Assembly (NCBI GenBank): GCA_024516035.1
Contig: CM044957.1
Span: 18,497,224-18,561,223 of the forward strand
Direction: 5' to 3'
Source of the DNA: Bactericera cockerelli
Taxonomy: Eukaryota > Arthropoda > Insecta > Hemiptera > Triozidae
Length of the DNA: 64,000 nt
Shown: in pieces, positions 24,931 through 34,532 of the stretch
How the letters are laid out: every line of letters starts with the position of its first letter
How positions within the stretch are numbered: the first letter of the stretch is position 1
The notes under the pieces: model-generated
What the model was told of the DNA's origin: nothing
What the model saw: only the letters and a program-made list of their open reading frames with translations
Databases searched by the model: none
Position numbers and translations under genes: made by a program

Positions 24931-26062
24931 TACAGGGTGTCCCACCAAACTTGGACACCTCAAATTACTCGGCCCCTGAAAGAGTTTTTGAAAAATAAAA
25001 AATCCTAGGGTACATGTCCTAATTATGCGGTTTCAGTCATGAATTTTTTTTTATACAGGGTGGTTCAAAAGTCAGAAATTGAGGTATCAACTTTTGATTT
25101 TTAGATACTCTCTTAAAGTAGGTATCATGTGGGTACTCGAAGTTGTATAAAATTAATGAAGACTTCGACACGTGGGAAAAAACAAGTAAAAAACACGAAT
25201 TTTGAATTTGGTGTCCACACTGAATGATTTTAAAACTTGAAATAAAAAGTAGGTTGGTGTAGACACAAAATTGAAAATGGCTTTTTGAATTCATTTTTTT
25301 CTTTCAAATTCGGACTTCTCGTTGAATTTTAGACAATTTCTACTACCCATGTGATGGTTTAAGAAAATATCTACAGGGTGGTCCATGCGACAATATTAGT
25401 TAAAACACCATAACTTTTTAATTTCATTAAAAATCGAAGTTTTTCTTGCACATGTAGTTTTTCTATTTAATTTTACGTCTTTTTGACAGCCAATATACAG
25501 GGTGTTACAAAAAAAATTATGTCTCACCCTGTACAACACTTTAGTTTTGTTTTTCAATATGACTAACAAAAAATGTGTAAAATTAGACGAGAATTATTAA
25601 TCCCAAATAAAAAATTAAAAAAACTTGGTTTTAAAAAAAATCAAGTCATTATTTCACTTGTGAACCACCCTGTATAAAAATTTTTGATGCCAATTGAAAG
25701 TACGTGTTTTCATTACACAAACACTTTCTATTCTTGTTATCGAAAAAATTAAACGAACTTGAGTTATTTGAGATTTCGAAAAAAAATTGGTCGAAAAAAA
25801 ACCACCCTGTATGTAAAATTTTTGTTTAAAAAAGTACTTAAAAACTATTTAGAAGTAAAATTATTAAATAAAATTTGGGTCGATCCATTTAAAAATCAAA
25901 AGTTGATACCTCAATTTCTGACTTTTGAACCACCCTGTATAAAAAAAAATTCTTGACTGAAACCGCATAATTAGGACATGTACCCTAGGATTTTTTATTT
26001 TTCAAAAACTCTTTCAGGGGCCGAGTAATTTGAGGTGTCCAAGTTTGGTGGGACACCCTGTA
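24931..26062. mobile_element. Nested foldback element with repeated TACAGGGTG termini
   Basis: The outer ends are TACAGGGTGTCCCACCAAAC at 24,931 and its inverse ending at 26,062, with TA on both sides. The arms extend about 200 bp. Inside is a second inverted pair starting ATACAGGGTGGTTCAAAAGT (about 25,055 and 25,945). Further terminus-like motifs lie near 25,373, 25,497, 25,530, 25,668 and 25,800. There is no transposase. It looks like repeated insertion of related elements into one another or internal amplification of termini. Confidence 0.85.
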
Positions 26063-26261
26063 TATTATGGGTGTTGTGATAATGGGTGGTGCTGATTACA
26101 AATTTGACATTTTCTTCATTTTTAGCTAACTGTTTCTGTTGAGTCACCAGTGGCTTAATTTGACTTCTTTTCAAGTGGTAAGGAAAGTCGTATGTTGTCA
26201 CACCAGTTTATTTTTATTGTGAATGTGAATACTGAATAGGTGTCTATTTTTTAGAATAAGG

Positions 26262-26523
26262 GCGAAATTAATAGACAAAATCAAGATCTCAAGTCATGAC
26301 TTGAGGATTAGGGGTGAAATTAATAGTCGTTTTTGTAATACCTCTGTGACGCTAAGTCTCGATTTGCGTATTGTCTTAGATGGGGAAAACCAGTGCTAAG
26401 TCATTATTTAAGAACTCGATTTTGTCTATTGATTTCGCCCTAGTTTCCCCATTTAAAACAGTACGCAATATCTAGACATAGCGCCACAGAGGTATTACAA
26501 AAGGTTTATTGATTTCGCCCTAA
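26262..26523. repeat. Palindromic MITE with AGGGCGAAAT ends
   Basis: It starts AGGGCGAAATTAATAGACAA and ends TTATTGATTTCGCCCT. Inverted internal copies of the end (GGGGTGAAATTAATAG; CTATTGATTTCGCCCT) make it a double palindrome. Related words (ATACGCAAAATCTAGACTTA; GGTATTACAAAAA) recur near 22,085-22,145, 32,993-33,118, 53,475-53,505 and 62,920-62,960. Confidence 0.65.
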
Positions 26524-28889
26524 AGTTAGCAGTAGAAGTGAGTGAGCAGGACACTTGAGTACGCGTGTTTACATTCTTGTCATGTTCACTTTGCTGTTCC
26601 TGCTCTATTCAGCTCACAGCTGAATCTGAACGCGCGTCATTAGGAGAGTACTAACTTACCTAAAGAGAAATAAGTATGTAGAAATAGGTATAAGAATCAG
26701 TATTGGATTGCGTCTAGGTTCTAACCTTTGTCGAGAATAAACCTGTGTTTGCGATGAAGGTAACTACGCTGGGCTTACAGTCTCTCTCATGTAGAAAGAG
26801 TGCTGGCAGATTCTTACGTCACAGTGAATCCATTAAATGGCATTATACGAAGAACTTTGTCATCAATTAAAATTCCATCAGGCCTTGAACCATCTGGATT
26901 GTTAAGAAACGACGGAAAACGACGAGATGGATTCACTTTAGTTCCCTGTCGAATCTAAGAAATGGTTAGACCATTTGGGAAAGAAATTGATTGAAATTAC
27001 GGGTGATTCCCGTTACAATAATTTTCTTTACCAAAATATAGTCTAACCATTCAAAGAGGAAATACCTACTTCTTGCATCCTCGGTTCGCTTCCGGAAGGA
27101 CGGTCCCTGGGAGAAGATTTTTTTTATATTGAAAAAATAAAACATGAATTATAATTATGTACCTATTAAAAAAATCTGGTGTAAACATCACACGACTTTC
27201 CATGTCATATTTAAGGAATGGGAACAAGACCAAAGCCACTGGTGACTCATAGGTAACAGTTAGCTAAAAATAAATTTCAAAGTCGTAATCATTGGACTTG
27301 ATAAGTCACAACCCATCTAGGATCAATAATAAAAAAGTTAGTCAAACATTTATTTGACTTTTCTGACATAATCAGGGGCGGAGTAAGGGGGGCTTAAAGT
27401 TGAACATAAAGACCTACTTGCGTACCCTGTAGATTCGGCGCTGTCTCTTATTAAGAAGTAAAAATTGTTTGAAATGAACATATTATAACATTTCATTGGT
27501 CTAATTCATAGGTGAATTTTCGATTTTTTAACGTCATCAGTGGGAATTGAAAAATTCCCACGCGTTCAAAAGTTATGGGCGATGGGCTAGGACTTCTGGG
27601 ACATACTGTATAGGTATCAATTCAAACCATCGCGCCATTCATCCCCTAACTGTTTGGAGCGCTAAATGTACGCGTGGATAAACACTGTACTTGTGATATT
27701 AAATTTGAATTGATAAAAAATAAAGAAATAAACAATTTTTCTTATATTATACAAGTTATATCTGTAATTTGTTTAATTATTAATAAGAATAAAAGTCCAG
27801 GGAGTTCATCAGACTCTCGAAAGTACCTTAAAAAATAAAGATGAAGAAGAATCTAATATCTAGGTATTAAAGTCCTTTTATTTTATTTCAAAAAGATTTC
27901 AAGATCAAGCTCATGAAAAATGAAGTAGATACCTAGGTACCTACTTGATGTTTAAAAAATAAAGACTTGAATGCTGACTTCTGTGAAATAATTTTAAAAT
28001 TAAATTGTTTCTCATCTTCCCCAGAAAGAGCAGAATTGTCACTCTTGTGGGACAAGGTTTTACTCATCACACGTAAGTATTGAAATAATGGTGTGTTCTC
28101 ATTGAGTGGACTTGACTCAAATGTTTACACATCTTTACCTGCCAGGTAACTATTATACCTCCTACCATTACCCGTGTCCTGTACTCTCTTTAAGAAGTAC
28201 CTAGCAGAAGTCCGGGTGAGTTATGTTTACATTCTCATTCAATTAACCAATGTTGATGGCACATTGACTACACATGTTTTCACAGGATTTCTCAACAAAA
28301 TTCAGCAACATCAAGTGGCTACTCAGTGATGCTGACATTCCTGGCCCAATCCAGTCTGGGTGAGGTTGATGTGGGTAGCAGGTTATTTAGTTTCCTGGGA
28401 CAGTAATACAAATAAAAGCTTGAATTGCTGTCTTCACCGATTTTGCATGAAGACCAAAGGTGAAGCAAGTCATCACAGAATGAACTGGTCTTAGGAACTA
28501 ACTATTATATTATAGACAAACAGATTTTAATTGAAAGTATTGCAACACGGTCAATAACAAACAGCTCCTAGATTTGCTCATGTCGTGCATCCTTTGTGTG
28601 CAGCCTCTTAGCCATACAATCAAAGTTTTGTTAACTGGTAAGTATACAATTCTAAAATTAGGTAAATGTGCATTGTGTTAAGTTATGATTCTTTGAGAAA
28701 TTGATAGGCCTTACTTATCAGGTACTTAGCAATAAAGTTAAAAGTATGAATATTTTGTGATGAAGCTCAAAGCCTCTTCACAATGTTTGTGAGTTATAGA
28801 GCATTAGGATCAACCTCCTTTACTTTTCCAAATTATTTTACATTATTCTTAATCCTCTGGTTATGGCACCACTGGTCATTACTCATATA

Positions 28890-29036
28890 CAAGAAACTAC
28901 TCATTTTTTCCTCACATAGTATGAGTGAACACCAGACATTAGAGGAGAGATCAGAAAAGATCCATCATGCTAGGGATTGAACCCAGGTTACTGTGTGTAC
29001 AAGCCTAGTGTGCTACTCCAATCGGCCATGGTGACT
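28890..29036 (-). repeat. tRNA-derived SINE copy
   Basis: It has the same tRNA-like head as 38,776-38,935 (GTCACCATGGCCGATT; ACCTGGGTTCAATCCC on the minus strand). The same downstream body follows (ACTCATTTTTTCCTCAC and GTATGAGTG on the plus strand). Confidence 0.6.
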
Positions 29037-29432
29037 ACTTACTAATAATAATGAACCTTTCATGGAAGATAACCACTACTTGTAGGCTAGGATAATGCTG
29101 AAAACATAAAGAGAGGACGAAAAATGATAATTAACCTGACCCCTATAAACATGCCATCCTACTAAAATATATGTATACTGATTGTACAGATTATTGATTG
29201 TATCACAAAACTATCTACTAAAATTTATTGTTGTGGAAAATTCTAACATCCCATCTTAAAAAAATATAGTAATAATTAATTAATTTAATTAGTTGTACAA
29301 CTAAATACATAAATTATTTTTGAAAGATGGGATATTAAATTTTCCACTAAAATATTTATAACAGTCTGTAATCTTATCTTTTGTGTTTACCTTTTTTCTA
29401 AACCTGCAGAAAAAGTGTTCTAAACCTGGATC

Positions 29433-31287
29433 ATGAAACTCTCAGATGAAATTCAAATTGGCCTGCGTAGACTATTCAATAGCAAACTTATCAGTGATGA
29501 TCACTTCAAAGCAGTTGTAGACTCTGTTGTAACTACCCACATATTGTTGGACCAAGAACCTGAAGGTATGTAAGTACAGTAAACATGTTAGAAACTCCCC
29601 TCTTGTGCCAAATTAAGATACAACAAATGTTGGGGAATATGCAGTGGTGCTAGGTTTAACTAACAAGTATTAGATCCATTTAATTTAAAATATTTTTCTT
29701 TCTTTGAGGTTTTGAAACTAATTTTGTTATGATATTTTCCAGTCATTTTATCTGACTGAAATCTTAAGTTAGTTGGTGCACCTATGTATTAGTTTTCTGG
29801 ACAATTTAAAAAATAATGTTTTGTAGATTATCAAATAATCAAAGTAGTAAATTAAATTTAGGTGTTATCAAATTCAGGGTATGTTTATCAATTGTCACAT
29901 TAATCAATTTATTTTATTTATTAACTGATTATTTAAGTAAATGGGTGGTTAACTTCCAATAGTACTTAGGTATTTGTTTTGCCATTGATATTAATCATAT
30001 CACTCCAACAGCATCAGCTGATAAGTGATTTATCACCCTGTTTAGTGTGATTTATTAATGCACCAGAATACAACAAAATAATCAAAATAACATACCCATT
30101 TTTTTTAGATCTTGAGGCAAAATTCACAGCCAAAGTGGACATCACCAAAGAAGTATACAGCTCTTTGATCACTTTACTTACTGAAAGTGCCCGCCATGAT
30201 CTGGATTCCCCAGCTTTATCAAGTTTCCTTAAACATTCCAACTTCAATGAGGAACGTATTGAGTATATTTGCAAGGCTTATGCACAGAAGAAACATTTAT
30301 TTGATGCCAAGCTGAAAAGTTTTGGACATCAGCTACCTCAAATCAAATCTGCAAATTGGAAATTGCTATTCTGTGTTCAAGTAAGTATCTAGAAAAAGAG
30401 CTTTTTATAGAGCTTTTATTCTTTAGAACACTAAAAATGAAATTAGAGGTAAAACATAATTATAATAAAAACTTACATACAATCTTAATATATAAATGTC
30501 AAAGTCACTGACCACTGACTGATCATCGCTCTACAGCCCAAACCGTAAGTCCTAGGAAGCTGAAATTTGGTAGGTAGCTTTGTCTTATAGTCTAGATGTG
30601 CAATAAGACGTGATTTTTCGAAATTCCCACTACAACACCTGCCATTGGCGAAAAAGGATTTTTTGCTTTCACGGCCATGCCTCGGCCCGCAAAGCGAGCG
30701 TCAGCCCGCTTGTATACTATAAATAAAGAGGTGCTATATTAAACTGTTAGCATAATAGGACCCCCTGTCTCGAGCCAACAGTCTAAATAAAGCACTACTA
30801 TACTATACATGACAACTATTCATATTCACCCAGCAATGTAACTTGCAAAGTTATGATAAATCTTAATATATAAATGTCAAAGTCACTGACCACTGACTGA
30901 CTGACTGATCATCGCTCTACTTATAGTCTAGATGTGCAATAAGACGGGATTTTTCGAAATTCCCACTACAACACCTGCCATTGGCGAAAAAGGACTTTTT
31001 GCTTTCACGGCCATGCCTCGGCCCGCAAAGCGGGCGAAAGCCCGCTGGTATATAATATATGTCAGATTAATTTCTTATTAAGTGAATGTAAGCTCTTTTA
31101 AATAATACATATACCTTGTTTGTTCCAGAATAATGATCAGAGTGAGTTGGGAGACCAGCTATACAACATTCAACTTGCTTGTGATGATGATTCACAAAAA
31201 ATAAACTTTGTTTGTTCTCTACAAGAGCTGGAAGAGCTGGTCACTGGGTTTAAGCAAATGGCCAGACATGTACACAACTTCAGATGA
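29433..31287 (+). CDS. COMMD3: COMM domain-containing protein 3 (three coding exons)
   Basis: The coding exons are 29,433-29,565, 30,109-30,380 and 31,129-31,287, with GT-AG introns in compatible phases, giving 187 residues (human COMMD3 has 195). The N-terminus MKLSDEIQIGLRRLF parallels the MELSESVQ start known for COMMD3. The middle has LSSFLKHSNFNEERIEYIC, and the C-terminal COMM domain (about residues 120-187) starts with the usual Pro...W block, LPQIKSANWKLLFCVQ. COMMD proteins form a decameric ring in the Commander complex, which acts in endosomal recycling and copper, sodium and NF-kB regulation in animals. The start was chosen as the first ATG after an acceptor at 29,408-29,409, so a 5' noncoding exon is expected upstream. 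An AATAAA lies at 31,849. Its convergent neighbour is the Psc/BMI1-type gene. Confidence 0.9.
30483..30712 (+). mobile_element. Non-autonomous Helitron-like element, copy 1
   Basis: It starts TCTTAATATATAAATGTCAA directly after an A and ends in a GC-rich hairpin (GCGAGCGTCAGCCCGC) plus TTG before a T. This gives the A/T insertion context and the 3' stem-loop of Helitrons. It lies in COMMD3 intron 2. The canonical CTRR end is not exact here (CTTG). Confidence 0.7.
30861..31048 (+). mobile_element. Non-autonomous Helitron-like element, copy 2
   Basis: It has the same TCTTAATATATAAATG start after an A. A short duplication of the ACTG motif and an internal deletion of about 60 bases distinguish it from copy 1. 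The 3' hairpin GCGGGCGAAAGCCCGC is perfect and followed by TGG, so the end reads CTGG before a T, matching CTRR. It shares COMMD3 intron 2 with copy 1. Confidence 0.75.
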
Positions 31288-32130
31288 TGGATATTCTGTG
31301 CTTCTTGAAGCATGGTCATACAAATCTGAAGCCCTTAATAAACTCAAGTGTAATTCGGTGACATTTGACCGAGTTGCCATGGTACTGTCTGTTCCAATGG
31401 TCATGAATCTTGGTTCTATCTAGCCTACTACATGTTGCCCTAGTAGAATTGCGCCTTTTAAGATACCACGCTATGTAAAGAAAAATAATAATTGAATATT
31501 TAGCCATGTAAAACTATAGATGAAGTCTATTGTATCACAGCATGTGGATGTTTTTTTTTTTAAGATGAGTGTTTCACAGCTGTTTTTGTTTTGTAGCCAT
31601 GAAACAGGAGCTACTGTAGACGCTTGTGGTCTGTGTTGTAGCCTGCCCATCCCGTAGTATGCCTCCCCTCTGATGGGCGAGAAGTGACACAATACTTCCC
31701 AATTAGGTGCTGGGTCAACACGAGCGCACCGGAAGGTATCCCTTACAAAACAATTGTAACCAAATTAAGAAATGTTGTTGAACTGAAATCAGTTTATAAA
31801 GAGAGAAAAAAAAAAAAAAACGAAAAAAAATAAAAATACTAGATATTGAATAAAATTCAGACATTACTTTTTAACATATTTTATGTACCTATTATGTATC
31901 AAAATAACCATACTAAAGAATCTGCTCTAGTGATGGACTCAAAATGACGCAATATCTGGTTTTGTCTTGTCTAAAAACACAAAAAAGATTTAGCAATGTC
32001 TCATCTCAGTTGTCTCGAATATTTCGGGAAATTTCTGGTTTCGTTGAAAAAAAAAAACCATTATTTCAAGTGCTTATATATTTCTCATGGTTAATTAAAT
32101 TTACTCTGATAAGTATTAATTAAATAATTA

Positions 32131-32267
32131 CAGTCGAACCTGGATATAAGAGAACTCAAGAGAATAGATTTTTTTCTCTGGTATCCAGGTTTCTCTTGTA
32201 AAGAGGTTATTTTACCCTTAGAAAGGTAAATTGGACCTAAAATTGTTGTCTTATATCCAGGTTCGAA
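32131..32267. mobile_element. pogo/Tigger-like MITE, copy 1
   Basis: It starts CAGTCGAACCTGGATATAAG after TA and ends with the near-inverse TTATATCCAGGTTCGA. Two more copies lie at 48,810-48,976 and 53,798-54,020. A CAGT...CC end with TA duplication is typical of pogo/Tigger-type elements. No transposase is present. Confidence 0.65.
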
Positions 32268-33253
32268 TTTATTAGGTAATTAACTTCTATTACCTGTAAG
32301 ATGTGTAATCTTTCATTTTAAATTGATTTTTTTTTTTGGTATGAAATATTCCCTCCTATTTTTATTTTTTTAGTATCAAAATGTAGCATATTTGTTTGTG
32401 TGGCAAAATATCTCAAGCCCGATTTGATTGATGCTGAACAGCTCTTCCGTGAGTCCTCTGGTCAAATGGCCATATCTATGCCCTTTTTAAGGAAGTGGAT
32501 AGTTACCCTAGGTCTGTATTAAGAGAAAAAATCAATTTTATAAGAAAATAAACAGGTTTTATTAAATTAAATATAAATATATAGTATGATACATTACAAA
32601 AATAAGTGTTAAACTAATTAGAAAAATATTTATATTTTATTTACATAATATATTATACTTTAACGTAATTCTTTACATAAAACAGAATAACTTATAGTTT
32701 ATCTTTCAGAAATGTCACGTCAAAGGCACAAACATTACTCAACAGATAGCCATGTCACCTTTGTGGCAAAATTTGGCAAATTCTTATAGTCTTCTTTTTC
32801 TCAGTATAATACAGTCTTTGTTAATTTATTCCATTCCCAAGAAGGACGTTACATTGAGAGAGAGAGAGAGAGAGAAAAAAAAAAAAAAAAAAAACATGAA
32901 AAATAATAAAAAATATTTAAAGATTATTAGTATAATCAGAAGTAAAATATGATTGTAGAATTTTTTTTTTTTTTTTTTTTTTTTTTAAAGTGCTAGGGCG
33001 AAACTAAAAGACAGTATCAAAATCTCAAGTTCGATTCAGAACATACATTTTTCCATTTAAAACAAAATACGCCAAGTAGAGGTATAACAAAAATGTCATT
33101 AATTTTACCCTTAAACACGTAGAGCAGAATTAAATAAATAATATTGCCTTATTTATACTGCCCGATTAGGACTATTAAGTCTCATTATGCCAGCAGTAAG
33201 CCCAAGACATATTATTATGTAGTAAAAATCCCAAATAAGAGGATAACTTGTCA

Positions 33254-33319
33254 TGTCCCGGCTGGGTTTCGAACCCATGACCTCTGGATTAAAAGACTTT
33301 ACCACTGAGCTACCGGGAC
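33254..33319 (-). pseudogene. tRNA-Lys(TTT)-like sequence lacking part of the D/anticodon arms
   Basis: The minus strand reads GTCCCGGTAGCTCAGTGGTA, AAGTCTTTTAATCCAGAGG, and TGGGTTCGAAACCCAGCC followed by GGGACA. The acceptor stem pairs perfectly over seven bases, the T-loop TTCGAAA is intact, and CTTTTAA fits a Lys-TTT anticodon loop. Compared with a standard tRNA-Lys about five bases are missing between the D-loop and the anticodon loop, so a normal cloverleaf cannot form. I call it a pseudogene or a tRNA-derived repeat head. Confidence 0.55.
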
Positions 33320-34068
33320 AGACTTAATTAATTTGAGTAAAATGTATTCTCAATACCACTCTTGCGGAGAACCAGAGCTGTAGGATTATTTACTAGATGA
33401 TTAGGTGATACATTTATAATTGTGTAAGTCTATGAATTCTGCTCAAGGGAAGGTGATAAATTTAATGTATACCAATCATGAACCATCATCACAATTTGTT
33501 ATCACTCATGCCAACAGATTTGTACGTGATCTATGAATATTTATTAAACATTTCTCTTAGCATTATTTAAAACTTGTAATTTGGCATTGTATTAATTTTA
33601 TAAGAGGACCACCCAACCAATGATATACTTGTCATATTTTGCAACCTTTCAAGTTTGACTAGATTTTGTTTTTATTTCAACATTCATAACGATTGGCTGA
33701 GTCATAAAAGTAAGAAGAGCTAGCTAGATTGGTACCTACCGATAGTTTTGTTACACATATTCATCGTTATGTCTGGAAAATAATCCTGATGTTTCTTCTC
33801 AATTTAAAAACATGGTGAGTCTTCATGAGTAACTAAAAAAAGCCCAATATTACATGAATAGTATGTAAGGTCTTGTATGTAAGTAAATGTACTAAAAAAT
33901 ATTTATCTATCATAGGTTGAAAGTAAAACTCTCTGAAAATTATAGTTTATTTCTATATCAGAAATTATTGATACTGAATAGGACTCTTCAAGTGAACAGT
34001 TTTCAAGGTACCTTTACATTACAGAGAATATGGTCAATTCTAAAAAAAAGAAGGGACTTAATTAATTA

Positions 34069-34153
34069 ATGCATTAGTTGGGATTCGAACTAGCATGGCC
34101 CGACTCTACCTGGTTGACAGGCAGTGCCTCAGACCATTTGACCAGTCACCAAT
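34069..34153 (-). repeat. tRNA-Leu-like SINE head
   Basis: On the minus strand it contains TGGTCAAATGGTCTGAGGCA and GCTAGTTCGAATCCCAAC, which are A- and B-box-like segments of a class II (Leu-like) tRNA. The start of a related copy (GTGGGATTCGAACGAAC on the plus strand) is seen at the right window edge near 63,957. Confidence 0.55.
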
Positions 34154-34245
34154 GTCATTTCAATTAATTATAAACCAAGTTCGTCGTTGGTTATAAAAAG
34201 ATAAATAGAATTGAATATTTAGCAACTCATTTGCGAGTTTCAATA

Positions 34246-34508
34246 TTTGAACAATAATTGAATGCGTGTCTCGAAAAACAATTATGTTACACATTTTGGA
34301 AATCGGTTTTACTTGGAAATAATGATCTGAGAGGAGTTTAGAATACTTAGCTTCAATTTTTTTTAGAAAAATGATTACAAGACTCCATCTTGAAAACATT
34401 AAAAAAATTGAAGCTAAGTAATCTAAACCCCCTCAGATCATTATTTTCAAGTAAAACTGATTTTCAAAATTTGTAACATAGATCGTTTTTCGAGACACGC
34501 ATTCAATT
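34246..34508. repeat. Inverted repeat (about 110-bp arms) just past the Psc stop
   Basis: The left arm (about 34,246-34,362) and right arm (about 34,398-34,508) are inverted copies. Both contain AATTGAATGCGTGTCTCGAA, TTACTTG, AATAATGATCTGAG and CTTAGCTTCAATTTTTTT in complementary order, with a spacer of about 35 bases. The right arm begins about 25 bases after the Psc stop codon on the minus strand, so a Psc transcript should carry the hairpin in its 3' UTR. Confidence 0.85.
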
Positions 34509-34532
34509 ATTATTATTACTATTGATGTTTTC

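Larger units (their letters stand above)
26063..29400. other. Intergenic or upstream region of COMMD3
   Basis: No coding gene was recognised. It contains a palindromic GGGCGAAAT repeat (26,262-26,523), fragments of the AGGAAAGTCGT family, a 5S-SINE body fragment (about 28,325-28,395) and a tRNA-type SINE (28,890-29,036). An exon-like 48-base segment lies at 28,025-28,072. A 5' noncoding exon of COMMD3 should lie in or beyond this region, because its first coding exon starts at an acceptor. Confidence 0.45.
31288..34239. other. COMMD3 / Psc convergent intergenic region
   Basis: This holds the COMMD3 3' UTR (probable AATAAA at 31,849-31,854) and probably the distal Psc 3' UTR. Repeats include a pogo-like MITE (32,131-32,267), a GA/A-rich run (about 32,858-32,895), a T run (about 32,960-32,987), a tRNA-Lys-like sequence (33,254-33,319) and a tRNA-Leu-like SINE head (about 34,069-34,153). 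No other gene was recognised. Confidence 0.5.
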
